NCBI RefSeq assembly: GCF_035582795.1
Contig: NC_134368.1
Span: 3,719,501-3,783,500, forward strand
DNA length: 64,000 nt
Reading direction: 5' to 3'
Source: Mycteria americana
Lineage: Eukaryota > Chordata > Aves > Ciconiiformes > Ciconiidae
Shown: in pieces, positions 51,501 through 62,537 of the stretch
Layout: each line of letters opens with the position of its first letter
Numbering within the stretch: position 1 is the first letter of the stretch
Notes under the pieces: model-generated
Database searches by the model: none
What the model saw: the letters and a program-made list of their open reading frames with translations, nothing else
What the model was told of the DNA's origin: nothing
Position numbers and translations under genes: made by a program

Positions 51501-54500
51501 TTTAAAGTGTTTTGGAGAAGAGCAAAACAAATTTTAAAAGAAAATCACGGAAAGCTGCAAATCGATGAGTTCCCAGTAAAAACCTGTTCTTATTTGAAAC
51601 ATTTTTTAAGTCATCTATCACATTCCAAAACTTTTAATCACAGTCTTGCTATGCGAATGTGTGAGTATTCTACATTACCTAGTATGCATCACCATTTCAC
51701 CAATGTCAGGCTTGGAGTTTTCTCGGTTGGCATTTTTCTTTCTTTTTTTTTTTTTTTTTTAAGACGTCAACATTTCTGTTAGGGTAGGTAACCGAAAGTA
51801 TCTTTATTGCAAATAACTAAAAGCAGAGCCTGTAGGTTTTGGTGAACAATCAAACATGTAAAAAAATGCTTTTTTAATACACTCATACCTTGTCTCCCAT
51901 GCCTAAAATACTTTATACAGTTATTTACATTCCACGTAGACATAGTTTGCCTGTATGTCATAAGAAAGATTTTACTTGAAACTCTTTTACAGGCCAGCTT
52001 CATCTCACACGCAGATGGACACCAGTGTAACTCCACTATTCTTTGTGATCGCTCCCAATGTACACTAGTGTATGTCAGAGCAGAATTGGAGCCAGTTACT
52101 GAAAATGTGGCTGTTGCATCAAAGTGCAGTTAGGGGCAGGGACTTCCTGTCACGGGATCTGCAGAAGAAACATGCAAATTAAGAAAGCAGGTTGCTATAT
52201 AAGCGTGGTTTTCTCCCGTGTCAGATCTGTTAAGAACCAGCCTAGGTGTATTGTGTGCAAGCTTACACTACCATGTGAGATGGTTATTACCTTAAGGGTG
52301 GCTTCTGAAATTAATGATGCCATCAAGGGACATCATTTTGCATTAGATGCATTTTTAGAAACTTTTTATCTGCTGTCTGTCCTAGTAAAACCAGACTGCA
52401 GATAAAGAAGATGCTACTTTACTTAAAACTAAACCTGATTTGGGGAGGAGCAAACTGACCACTTGTCATCTTTTCTGTTCAGGAAGAGGAAAAAAGGAAG
52501 GCAAAGGAAGAAGAGGAGAAGAGAGAGTATGAAGAGTACCTGAAGCTGAAGGAGAGTTTTGTAGTTGAAGAGGAAGGGGTTGAAGAATCAATGACAGAGG
52601 AAGAGGTATGTATCTTAAGCTGTTACTGCAGTTTCCTTTATCTTTGTTAGACTCAGGTTGCCCTTACTGCATTCTGTCTTGTGTAAAATGAACTTGAAAG
52701 TAGGAGTCAGCCAAATGTTTTTTTTGCTTGTAGAAGATAAATTGTGTATATGGCACACATTAACCTGGAGTATTTCCTGGGGAATGCTACAGTCCCTCAT
52801 TCCAGACTCCTACAAGTTAGTTTAGAGTACTAAGGCAAATGCATATTGCTGGAAATGAGTTCTCTTCTCCCTCAATGTAAGGACTGAAATAAAATTCATC
52901 CTGGAAGTCAGATACTCTTTTACTGTCATCATCTTTGCTCTACCCATATACAGTGGGCCAGGTGAAAGCAAGGCTAAATATGGAGTTTCATAGTGCCCAC
53001 ATATCTTGGGAGGAATTGCTTGGGTTTCGTTTTATTTTCTAGACCAATGGAGCTGCTGTGAAATCAAATGAAAAATCAAGCTCTTGTCTTAAAAGGCTTC
53101 TGTTAAGAGTATTCACAGGACACAACCTAGGTGCTTGTGGGTTGTACGCTGGAAAACTGTACGTTCAGCGTTGCAAATGATTGCTATGGTTGATAGTATT
53201 TCAAACTCTGCATAACGTTCAAGCACGCTCCTCCTGTGGCTGCCTGCAGACGTGCTGCTGGGCTGGTGGTTGAAATGTGATACTTGACATAATATCACAG
53301 CAAACTTGAAAAAGTTCCACTGTTGTAGGAGGCAGTGTTCTTATTCTGTCTGCTGAAAACCTGTTAGACTAATTTTAATTGCTCTCATATGCTGAAGTTG
53401 CTCTTGGGTTGTAGCTGCCAAATTTGAGCTGTCCAATGCATTTCATGGTAAGTATTTTTTTTCAGGGCCATGTGTGCCTGTGCTCCTCTGCTAAAGTGAC
53501 CCTGTTGAATTGAGTGGATTTGCTCTTAGCGTGACTGAGAGTGGCTTTGGGCTGAGGAGCTTGTAGTGAGTCAGTACTGACTCGACATCAGTCACAAGTT
53601 CTCACTATGGACCCCTTCCCATTGAGATAAATTCCTCCATCATGCCAGGATTAACACCAAGAGAAGTTGTATCTGGTGATGGGGGATTTCCTAAGATGCA
53701 GAGAACAGCGAAATGCATACTTCCTATTGAAAGTTCCTTCAAAAATGTGTGCCTGTCCTGTTAGAAGACCAGATTATACCTAAATATTAAATTGTTCCAC
53801 TTTAGATACCCTTTAAAGCTAGAATGTGCTTATTGTCTGTGTTCCTACAGCTGCCTGTCAAGGAGAAATTAATCTTTCTGTCTGTGGGAACAGAGAAGGG
53901 TGTTCCTCACTCAAAAGAGCTTGATGATGCCTGGCAGGGAGTTGATGATGCCTGGATCTCAACATAAGATATCTTTGGTAGGAGTGGGGAGACAGAACTT
54001 TAATAGTAGGCGATTTGAAAGTCATCTTCCGAAACAATTCAGAAACAGGTACATAGCTATTTGGAGACACCAGCCTTGCAGAAATGACAAGCCACCCTTC
54101 TGCCTTGTGGTGGATAATGTAGTGAAGCATTTTAGTATCCTGTTACGATAGATGACTCTGCCATATGTTGTTGAGGCTGGTGTGCTGAAACTTATGCTGA
54201 AAATTAAGATCCTGAGTCCAGAGCTAAGCAGTTAATTAAGGCTGATTGATTTCCAGGGTTGCAGAGTAACTTGATCTCCTCTTAACTTAAATGCACATTG
54301 TTTGCATTGTGCATTTGAAAATTGAGCCGCTTATATTAAAATGCCGGATTTCAGGTGCATAGCTTTGAAAATGGCTTGAGCTTCCACATGTGTTGCACAG
54401 CTGTGTGCTGCACTTGACCATCTGTATGAGCTGTCTTCTGAATCACTCTGTATTTTACGTCTGCACAAAATGTCCTCGGTGTGTATATGTAACAATGCAG

Positions 54501-57500
54501 GATGCACAAACTCACCCAGACGTGGTTATTTCAGGGTATGTATGATGTGAAGAATAAAAGATGCAAAGATTTCTTTTCAGAAAATACTTAAACACAAATT
54601 GTACTTGAGCTATATTCTGTCTTAGAAAATACCTCTTATAAATTCCTAGTTTAAGATTAAATCTAGGTATATGTTTTTTCCAGTTCAAAATCTTCCCCAG
54701 TGTATATGTTTAAAACTTCACAGGTATGCAAGCTACACACTTTTATAATATTTGTACTCAGCAAGTTTGCGATGCATTTAATGTTCATGAGTTTAAAATA
54801 ACAATTGTTTTCCTTGCTGTATCCAGTCTCGCAGCTTTCTAATGGAATTTCTGGAATATGTTAAGGTAAGCTACCATTGCTCTTTCTCCTCCTTCCATAC
54901 TTGTTAGATTGTGTAAAATATCTTTGTCAAAGAGCTGAGTTGCAGAAAGAAGGAAAATCTTTACTTCTTTGATTTACTTGAATATTTAACAAGTAACAAA
55001 GGCGATACCTTAGATAAAGTCTGCATTATTTACTTAACCATGCATGAGCATGTCTATCATTGTTAAAATGGTTTGTAATTATAGCTGCATCTTGGCTTTT
55101 GGGGACAGGATTGTAGCTCTTACCCTCTTTCATAAGGATAGGTGTTATAAATTCTCTGCGCCTGGTGGATCACCCTCAGGGTTTATGAACAGCAGTGTTT
55201 GCTTTTGGTTGGTATTTGGGACGTTCAGGCTTTTTGTGTGTGAACATCAGCTACTGACTTAGAAAACAAGTCTCTATATCTCAGCTCAGCACGAATGACA
55301 ATTGCTGTACCAGCATGTGGCCTGCCGTGCAGGATGCGTTTGTGTCTGAAACACTGGCATTGTAAAGGTCAATCCAACTTTTCATGCGATTTCTTTTCTT
55401 GTTTTTAATCTGTGCAATTTGCAATGTTGTCGTAATGTTTGGAGGGGATATTTAAAGAGAAGATCACTTGTTTTTAACAGGGTGTGTTAGTCTCCCTTTC
55501 ATCGTACTGTATGGTTGGTTATTTAAAACCTGTGGTGTGTTCATGAGGATTTCCACTTTTGATCTGTAAGGACAAATGCTTCTTTCTCCACTATTGGTAT
55601 GTCAAAGGTCAAATGCAATTTTCTACTCCTACTCTAACAATGTTATGCAAATCTTTTGTCCTAATGAATCCCTTTCCTCCTTTACTGGAAACCGGACTCT
55701 TGCCTGACAACCTATGGCGTGTGTGAAAGGCTTCGTTAGTAAGCAGATCACTTGTATACTTAGTAAAGTCCTAATCATTTTGTTAATCCGGAATCTTGCA
55801 CTCTGGGCCAGTTTTGCGTGTCCATTACCCTGGGAAAAACCCGGAATTACAAACAGATTTGACTTACAGGTAACTCTCCACAAGGAGTCAATCTGAGTGA
55901 TTGCCATGCAAGTCTGAACAATGGCTCGATCGTTCTAGAGTGGCTGCAAAGCTGCGGTGCAAGCATCTTCTGCTGTGCTGCTCTCTGCCTCCTGTGTCAC
56001 GGGCACTTTTGGTGGTGTATCCCATTGCCATCAGGCCACAGTGAGAGAGGCTCCCAGGTTTGCATCCGCCAAGTGCTTTCTGATCAATGTGATCTCGGGG
56101 GGTAATTTGGAAAAGTCTAAGCTAGTAGCACTCGGAGTTAGGACTTACCTTCGTCGCTGCAGCCCAAATGAAAATAGCCTCTGTTCAGTAACCAAGTCCC
56201 CAGCATAAGCCGGTCAACTCTGATCAGAAGCACTGCCCAAAAGCAGATGAGACAGCTGAGAATAGATTGGAAAAGCTGTGGGTGACATGTTTAAAGAGCC
56301 TAAGTAAAATCATGGAGCAACGATGAACCATCAGATGGCAGGTTTCGTTTTGCAGCCATGCAGCGATTTCAATATTCTGTTTTCCACAGAAGCCAGAGAG
56401 ATTTCTTTGAAAGGGAGGGGAACTTTGAAATGGCCATGTCTCTTAAGACCCCCTTCTGTTTCAATTACTAACTGTGGAAATAGACTACATGGTATGGTGT
56501 GATCCAGTTCACCCGTTCCCAACTAAGGCTTTCAATATACTGCCAAGCTGTGGATTAAGGAAAATGTGCTGTTCTTTATTGATAAATAGGCTGCCCTAGG
56601 ATAACAGTAGGTAGAACAATAGGATATTCTGATGTCCCTTGGGATCTTCCACAAAAATTGGGAGGGTTTCCAAGGGATAATGCAGTAGGGTCTGATTCTG
56701 CATATTGCCCTGGTGGTTGTGATGGATGGAACAGATTAGTCACAAACTCTCAGTTCAGTGTTTAAGCACATAGGTATAGTTTTATATTAGTCACTTCTAC
56801 TTGACGTCAGAGAAATTAAGCACAGGCTGAAAACCTAATTCAGAAGTGCTTCGACACCTGATTTCCTATGCAGAGATGAGTTGCAGAACTGGGGCATTGC
56901 TTTCTTTTACAAGTTTTAATATTTCTTTTTTTTTTTAATCTTGAAAGTATGCTTAATATATAGATTATGTATAGCCCTCATCTTCTGTTGTATCCACAGA
57001 AACCGTTGACTTACATCAAGAAGCAGTGCTAAGCTGGTAGTAGCTGTCTGAAAAACTTATAAATTAAAAGAGCAATTGGCATTTTAAAAAATAAAATTTA
57101 ATTTAGCTCTTCTGTTGAATAACTTATTTTACTGGTATAACTGGCTGGAGGTAGCTCAGCCCATGCTTCATTCCTAAGGGTGTTTGAAATAAAATGCAGC
57201 CTCTTTTCTCCAGCTCTGCCTTGTGGGATTGTTTTAACTGGGATTTTTCTCAAAGGCACCGAAAGGATTGATGCCCCCCCATTCTGCTTTTCTGAAAGCT
57301 GAGCATGTCCCTTCCTTTGGGGCTTTCCTAGTAGCCCCTCAACCTCAATCTGACTGCTGTGATATCACCACCTACCTCACACCTCAGGCAGTGGCATTAT
57401 CTCCGCTGCAGTCGCTGTCCTGTGTGTTTGCTTCTTACAGCGGCCAGTCCTCAAGTTACGGACTTGACTGCTCTGCTTGCAGAGGAGCAGAATAACCAGT

Positions 57501-60500
57501 TCTTAATAGCAGCCTTATGGGTTTACTCAGCAGAACTGTAGCTGGCACAACACACCTTCCAAACCAGCTCTGTGGGCTCTCTGAGCACTTAGAAAAAAAA
57601 AATAATAATGAAGTGGGCAGAGGTTAAAGAGTGCCTGAGCAGTTGCCTTGCTGTGGAGCTCTAGCTCCGTTGGCCCGGGGAAATATGAGCCTGCGCTTTG
57701 TCCATCAAACTGTTCTCACCCGGCTTGACAGTGTATCATTAAATGCATCTGAATTACAGCCAGTGAATTGAAACAGCAAACTCCGTTTTCACCACATTTG
57801 AAAGGGATAGCGAAGGACTCAGAGGCTTTAGCCCTTCCTGTTTTTTCTTTAAGTAAAATGACACTTACAAGATAAGGAAAAAAATTCCTACTCATTTTAA
57901 TCCTGGGAGCTCTTGCTCTGTTTCATCCCTTGCTGAGGACAGCAGCAGAATCGTAGCTAAAATTAAATGAATTTAGTAAAATGTGGATGTGTATATGTTG
58001 TTCTATGAAAGTTAAGCCTGTCTAAAACGTGAAGCATGTGGTGAAGTGTTTTGTTCGCTTGGGACCTCACACTGCCATTATATTTCAGAGTGCGTGTGGG
58101 GAATGCATCCTAATTCCACCCCACCCTCTGGGCTCTTATTCACAGCAGGATCTGTCTTGGAAAACTTCCACTAAACTTGGTCACTGAGGGTGAATATCTT
58201 CCAGTGAAGGTTTAAATCCTGTTTTTCTTGTTTACGTGGCTTTGCACCTCCCCCCAACCCTTTTAAAAGAAGATGTGACAAATCTTGGCAGTTCCCAGCT
58301 CTGAGAACTGAATTCCATGGACTGGTTCCAATTCCATGCGTTCAGTCCATGGTATTCAGTTCTCTAGCTTGGCTGCATCGAACTTCACAACTACTAAGTC
58401 TGTGCGTGGCTTTTTTTGTCTGATTTTATTAATGAAAAAGATTCATCTATTTCAGCCTCTCTTTATTTCTTCAGTGTCCTTCCAGTGTACTTTCAAGATC
58501 AGAAACAAATGCATTTATCATTTGAAGTATTGCATCCGATAATGTAAATGTAGCTCTTGTGGCCATACATATATGAGTCTTAGGAATGTAGTCCAGAATG
58601 CTAACTGAACAGTTTTCAAAAGTTTTATATTTTCCAAATTCCTTATAAACAGTGCATCCTTTTACTGCTTCTAAACAGATGAGTTTCTAAAACTTTTGCA
58701 GATAAGAAAACAGGAACCAAGTAGCTCCAGACGAGCACACCAGGTGTTTTCTCTGTAATTCTCTGAAGCTACAGAGAAGCATAAAACCAGATGTGAGCAG
58801 TGGTGACTGCGTCCTGACTGAGAAAGGCTGCAGTAAGAATATCTTTCAAAAGCAAAATGAAAATTTGCAGTTCCTGCTTCTGCCTTTGTTCTCAGAGAAC
58901 ATCGCGCTGGCTGCACAGGAGTGTGCTAGCAGTACACTTCCAGCACTGACAACTTTAATAAGGTGTTCACTTGCTTAGGAAGATTATTATGGCGTTAATG
59001 CACATGACATTAGTAAAACAGGCTAAAGCACTTAATGCTGCCAGTCTTGTCTGGATTTTTATGTATGCGCTGACATATACCGGTGATCATTTTAAAATGT
59101 ACTTTGAAACATCTCTCAAACAAAAAGACATCTTGCTGAAGCATACTGGAAATTAAAGGTAGCAGTTGAAAAAGTCAGGTGGCAGGGAGAACAGAGCCAT
59201 GGCTCTTTATCGTGCTTGTACTCATCCTGTCCTCCTGACATAAGGAAAGTTCAGGATGAATGCTGGCAAATGTATTTGAATCTTCACTTAAGTGGGTCAG
59301 AGCATCCAGTTTTTCCACAGAGCAGAGTGGTTTACGTAACTTAAGTTAGAGTTTTTCATCAGAGAAAAGTGCTTATTAGGAAAAGTTAGTTAGAATGGCA
59401 GGTTCTGCTTTGTCTATTAAATGCTTTTTTTTTTAATTTGAAAGAAAAAGAAATATGCTAACCCTTGAATTCATCAGCTGCATTTAACTCTTGTTTGTTT
59501 CCATAGAAAACAAAGGTAATCCAGCTGGAGGACTTGGCTTCACATTTGGGTTTAAGAACACAGGTAAGTACTACCTTTTGAGGTGCAAGTACAAGCAATG
59601 AGTTTAAAAGGACAGGAGAGAAAGGGTGAGTAAGGGTAACATCTATGCAAGTGTCTCAGCATTACTGAAAATGCTTGGATTTTGGTGAAGTTCAGCAAAA
59701 TCAGCCCTAAAAATGTGGCCATCCATCAAAGTACCATCCAGCCAGTGAAGGATTGTTGGCTTACAAGATTGTTTCAGTGAAGAGTGCTCAGCCTGCCTCT
59801 TGCACAGCTGCCTGTTGGCTAATGGATCCCATAGTGTTTGCAAATCTAGTAACAGAGCAATTCAGGGTACTTGGGAATCAAAAGCAGAGCTAGAAGCAAA
59901 TTCAGACACTGCCTGCATAATTGGACGATGTTGTTATGTTTGCACACAATCAATAAATGAGGTGTTTTGCTCCAACTGCTTGTGTATTCTTAGAACATTT
60001 AAGAATTTGTATCTTCCGGTGCATTACTTAAGAAAATTGTCCCTCTCAGCACCATATAAGCCTGTCAAAGTGAGCTCATGGTGTGATATCTGTACTTCCC
60101 CCCCCCCTTCTTTTTCTGTTCTCTAAACATTCTATGTTTTGACTCTGAAGAATAGTCGTGGCTTGGTTTCTTTTAATTAGAGCATATTTGACATATATTT
60201 CGAAGTGACCAGTGTTTTCTGTTGCTCTGTACCTCATCTGATCTTGGGGTGCCCCTTCACGGCAGCTTACACTGCTGTAAGTCCAGGCTGCTGTGCCCCT
60301 GCCTCTCTCTTAAACCAGAACTTCATTTAAGCATGCAGTGAGCCAGTTCAGGGAATTTATCTGGTTGAAATCTAAACTATAACTTGCTTCTGCAGTCACA
60401 TAAAGGCAAGAAAGGGAGAGAGGCAGAACTGTGGAAAACAGGGCTTAGATACTAGCTTAAGGTGTAGTGGAACTGCATGCTCGGAGTAACTATAGAGCTA

Positions 60501-62490
60501 ACCCAGCAATAAATTCAACGAGTTGTTCTTTGGATTGGTAAAAGAGGTTTCCTCTTAAATGGAGCAGGAAAAGAAAATGTAAAAAGCTCTGGAATGTCCT
60601 GAGTGTAGCCAGGTTCTTGGAGAAGTACCTCAGTGTACTTCATTGAACTCGCGTGTTGCATTGGCACTATACAGCCTTTCCCTGGGAAGATGTGTATAAC
60701 CATCCCCCTTTCATAAAACTGATGGCTAACTTAGCAATTAAAGTCTCTTTTGGGGATAGGAAGTTACTTGCACACCCCAAAATGCAGAAGCTCACTTCAT
60801 CCTTCTAAGACCAAAGGGCTTACTGCATCTCTCTGTGTGGAAATACTGATGTATATCCTTCACTGAAGTCTTTCAGACTGACGAATTAAACATAAGCCTC
60901 CATCTGAACATGTGAAATGTTTTTTGCCTTCCTCTTGATCAGTTTATTATTCCTTTTTCCCTTCTGAACAGGATGCAATTAACAGAATCCAGGACCTGAT
61001 GGCAGATGGCACTCTAACAGGTGACAGCCAAAACACAAAGGGGACTTTATTTTAGCTGGTGCAGAATAGGTGGTGCAGAAAATGCCTTAACTATGGTAGA
61101 GAGAGACTTCCAGTGTAATTTCTGTTTTAAACTGTAGAAAATCCTAGTAGGACTTGATAAATAGATATTTTTATTATCCCTGCTTCAGCGCCATGAAACT
61201 ACTGTTTAAAGCACTATAGGATGTGATTGCTCTATGATACAAGGCTGGGAGGTGAATGTCCCCAACAGTTCAGGAACCAGCACAAGGTTCTGCATGTTGA
61301 TTGAGCCCTGCTGAAGGCCTTTAGGGGTTGCTGAGCAGCCAGCTGCAAATGATGTCTTCTGAAATCTGAATTTGAAAGAATCCCGTGGATGTTTTGGGGT
61401 AGTTTGCAAGCCTGTTTTAAAGGTGCTGTGGCTAAAGGCAGTACCGGGGTGCGGCACGCTGTGGGAGAAGCAAACATCCCAGAGCGCTCCAGGATGCTGT
61501 AGTAAGTGGTGCTTGTTCCTAGCCATGTACCCATGCAATCAAAGTTGGAATGTGAGCAGAGACTGAGCATGTGGGTAGCTCCCTGGCAGTCTTTTTCTTT
61601 CCGAGGATGAAGTAGGGGAAGGTGCCTATGCAGACATTTACTGACCTGATATTGTGGTCATGGCTGGAAAACAACTGTCTTGGTGGGTACATGTGGATAC
61701 CCATTCGAGTGACCTAAAAGCGCTCTGAATCAAAGCGTAAGGATGCGTACTGTCCTGGCTGTGTCTGTGGCCTAAAAGGCATGTCAATGCGGCGCTCTGC
61801 CTTGCATTTGATCCTGTAATGTGCTAAGAACAGAGAGGTCTAATCTTGCTCTTGATGGAGCAACTGAAATACAGAAATTGAGGTTCATTCCCTTTTAGAG
61901 GGTAAGTTGGAATGGCTGAGCTGGGCCCCATGGGGTCTCTGAATCACCTCCTGCGCCCTCCTGTTCCTCTGCCTTTCTCTACCAGCTGCCTGGGCCCAGG
62001 ACATCAGCCCCGAAGCTATATACCTGAAGTAGCTGCTGCTGTACTCCCAGCTAGCTGCGTACAATGAAAAGAACGTGTTCCTTTGCTGAACAAAATTAGT
62101 CTTACCAAGGCACTCGGCTATTGTCATAGCCCTGCTCAAAGACCCAACGGTAGAGAGGAGATAAAAGCCTGCCTGCTAGCACGTTGTTCTGCCTGCCTTA
62201 GATATGAAATGCAGCCTCAGCAGTTTGAACGGCCCTTCCAAAAGAAGTGACTGATATCTGTTGGGAAGTGAGAGGAGCCAAAGTGCTGACTTCAAGGTCC
62301 TTTCTTTCCCCCTGTAGGTGTGATTGATGACAGAGGAAAGTTCATCTACATCACTCCAGAGGAGATGGCTGCCGTGGCTCAGTATATCAAACAGAGAGGA
62401 CGAGTCTCCATCGCAGAGCTGGCCCAAGCAAGCAATTCCCTGATCAACCTCCAGCCTGACAGCCGAGCTGTTGCTCCAACTGTGGCATGA
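23894..62490 (+). CDS. DDRGK1: DDRGK1 (UFBP1), nine coding exons, 299 aa
   Basis: An ER-membrane adaptor of the UFM1 conjugation pathway. With UFL1 it forms the active UFM1 E3 ligase (plus CDK5RAP3) that modifies ribosomal and ER proteins and supports ribosome quality control and ER-phagy. Coding exons: 23,894-23,981; 30,231-30,392; 40,276-40,382; 42,356-42,457; 52,483-52,605; 54,827-54,865; 59,507-59,563; 60,972-61,020; 62,318-62,490. All junctions are GT-AG and the frame is kept; the sum is 900 nt. Residues 4-20 form the membrane anchor. Residues 64-69 (MPRRRR) are a basic patch. About 84-194 is a charged coiled coil containing [20 protein letters not shown]. About 195-290 is the DDRGK/winged-helix domain, with the DDRGK motif at 246-250 (K250 corresponds to human K267, reported as a ufmylation site). 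The human protein has 314 aa; the shortening is in the variable linker. ATG 23,894 has A at -3 and G at +4 and is the first ATG in frame. No lesion is seen. Confidence 0.97.
23982..30230 (+). other. DDRGK1: DDRGK1 intron 1 (6.2 kb)
   Basis: The first 400 bases belong to the CpG island. The rest is T-rich unique sequence with no recognised gene, RNA or clear transposon. The acceptor is CATTTTGCAG|CTGATG. Confidence 0.85.
30231..30392 (+). CDS. DDRGK1: DDRGK1 coding exon 2 (linker)
   Basis: Codons 30-83, phase 1 in and out. Encodes an acidic start (ADEEHQQN), a short alanine run, [13 protein letters not shown], then [20 protein letters not shown]. The basic PRRRR...RLxAQRRAQ block is the conserved part in DDRGK1 proteins; the part before it is variable and accounts for most of the difference from human length. 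Confidence 0.93.
39535..39562. repeat. G28 homopolymer
   Basis: An uninterrupted run of 28 G on the plus strand within intron 2. Such a run can form a G-quadruplex or triplex and is hard to sequence, so the exact length is uncertain. Confidence 0.9.
40114..40133. repeat. T20 homopolymer before exon 3
   Basis: Twenty T in a row, about 140 bp upstream of the exon 3 acceptor. It may be a retroposon poly(A) in reverse, but no element is recognised beside it. Confidence 0.85.
40276..40382 (+). CDS. DDRGK1: DDRGK1 coding exon 3
   Basis: Codons 84-119; enters in phase 1, leaves in phase 0. Encodes [12 protein letters not shown] then [20 protein letters not shown] and AQRE, the most conserved stretch of the N-terminal half, where the charged helix begins. 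The donor is GAG|GTAAGC. Confidence 0.97.
40383..42355 (+). other. DDRGK1: DDRGK1 intron 3 (2.0 kb)
   Basis: AT-rich unique sequence; no gene or repeat recognised. Ends ATGTTTTGTTTAG. Confidence 0.85.
42356..42457 (+). CDS. DDRGK1: DDRGK1 coding exon 4 (coiled coil)
   Basis: Codons 120-153, phase 0 on both sides. Encodes [20 protein letters not shown] then [14 protein letters not shown], a continuous highly charged E/R/K helix. The donor CAG|GTGGGA is weaker than the others but in frame. Confidence 0.96.
42976..43150 (-). mobile_element. CR1 LINE 3'-end fragment, antisense in intron 4
   Basis: The plus strand begins 'atcacagaatcgtcgaataa' and continues 'gtaggttggaagggacctcc', 'gcaggctgctcaggaccttg' and 'tccagccaagctttgagtgt', the antisense CR1 3'-end order. 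It is 5'-truncated at about 175 bp and lies opposite to the transcription of DDRGK1. Confidence 0.9.
49400..49419. repeat. A20 homopolymer
   Basis: Twenty A in a row in intron 4. No retroposed gene is recognised upstream of it. Confidence 0.85.
51381..51440. mobile_element. Ancient amniote SINE relic
   Basis: 'aaccagaggccagtcaaatt' followed by 'cattgtaccaggtgctgcac' and 'aaacataa' resembles the widespread reptile/bird SINE phrase 'tagaggccccaatcaagat...cattgtgctaggcgctgtacaaacac'. About 60 bp remain. I know the phrase as common in turtle and crocodile genomes; the family name (MIR-type amniote SINE) is from memory. Confidence 0.55.
51743..51760. repeat. T18 homopolymer
   Basis: Eighteen T in a row in intron 4, 700 bp before exon 5. 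Confidence 0.85.
52483..52605 (+). CDS. DDRGK1: DDRGK1 coding exon 5
   Basis: Codons 154-194, phase 0. Encodes the end of the charged helix ([20 protein letters not shown]) and then [20 protein letters not shown], the well-conserved lead-in to the globular domain. The donor is GAG|GTATGT. Confidence 0.97.
52606..54826 (+). other. DDRGK1: DDRGK1 intron 5 (2.2 kb)
   Basis: No gene recognised. A direct repeat ttgatgatgcctgg occurs at 53,921-53,934 and 53,942-53,955. Ends CTTGCTGTATCCAG. Confidence 0.85.
54827..54865 (+). CDS. DDRGK1: DDRGK1 coding exon 6 (39-bp microexon)
   Basis: Codons 195-207, [13 protein letters not shown], phase 0 at both ends. It is too short for open-frame detection but fits exactly between exons 5 and 7 and matches the family's SQSFLxEFIxYIK segment. 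Acceptor ATCCAG|TCT, donor AAG|GTAAGC. Confidence 0.95.
54866..59506 (+). other. DDRGK1: DDRGK1 intron 6 (4.6 kb)
   Basis: Unique sequence without a supported gene. It contains a striking inverted repeat at 58,303-58,364. Ends TTGTTTCCATAG. Confidence 0.85.
58303..58364. repeat. Near-perfect 22-bp inverted repeat (hairpin)
   Basis: The left arm, 58,303-58,324, begins gagaactgaattccatgg. The right arm, 58,343-58,364, begins cagtccatggtattcagt. They are reverse complements over 22 positions with one mismatch (the aattc/tattc position). The loop is 18 nt (58,325-58,342). RNA from either strand could fold into a stable stem. Confidence 0.92.
59507..59563 (+). CDS. DDRGK1: DDRGK1 coding exon 7
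   Basis: Codons 208-226, [19 protein letters not shown], phase 0. This is the V-x-LEDLA-x-GLRTQ helix-turn-helix piece of the winged-helix domain. Acceptor CCATAG|AAA, donor CAG|GTAAGT. Confidence 0.96.
59564..60971 (+). other. DDRGK1: DDRGK1 intron 7 (1.4 kb)
   Basis: No gene or element recognised. Ends CCCTTCTGAACAG. Confidence 0.85.
60972..61020 (+). CDS. DDRGK1: DDRGK1 coding exon 8
   Basis: Codons 227-242 plus one base: [16 protein letters not shown] and the first base of glycine 243. It enters in phase 0 and leaves in phase 1. The segment matches the family's D-x-INRIQDLL-x-GTITG. Donor ACAG|GTGACA. Confidence 0.96.
61021..62317 (+). other. DDRGK1: DDRGK1 intron 8 (1.3 kb)
   Basis: No gene or element recognised. 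Ends TTTCCCCCTGTAG. Confidence 0.85.
62318..62490 (+). CDS. DDRGK1: DDRGK1 coding exon 9 (DDRGK motif, C-terminus)
   Basis: Codons 243-299 and TGA at 62,488-62,490. Encodes [20 protein letters not shown] then [20 protein letters not shown] and [17 protein letters not shown]. It includes the name-giving DDRGK at 246-250, the ITPEE helix start and the [14 protein letters not shown] signature. The last 14 residues are variable in the family. Confidence 0.97.
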
Positions 62491-62497
62491 AATTGTG

Positions 62498-62537
62498 GCG
62501 TGAGAAAAATACAGCAGGCGTGAGAAAAATACAGCAG
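62498..62537 (+). repeat. Exact 20-bp tandem duplication after the stop codon
   Basis: gcgtgagaaaaatacagcag at 62,498-62,517 is repeated without change at 62,518-62,537. It lies in the 3' UTR and does not touch the reading frame. Confidence 0.95.

Larger units (their letters stand above)
42458..52482 (+). other. DDRGK1: DDRGK1 intron 4 (10.0 kb)
   Basis: The largest intron. It holds a minus-strand CR1 3' end (42,976-43,150), A20 at 49,400-49,419, T18 at 51,743-51,760 and an amniote SINE relic near 51,381-51,440. Open frames such as 47,172-47,594 and 49,615-50,025 have no recognisable protein. Ends CTTTTCTGTTCAG. Confidence 0.85.
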
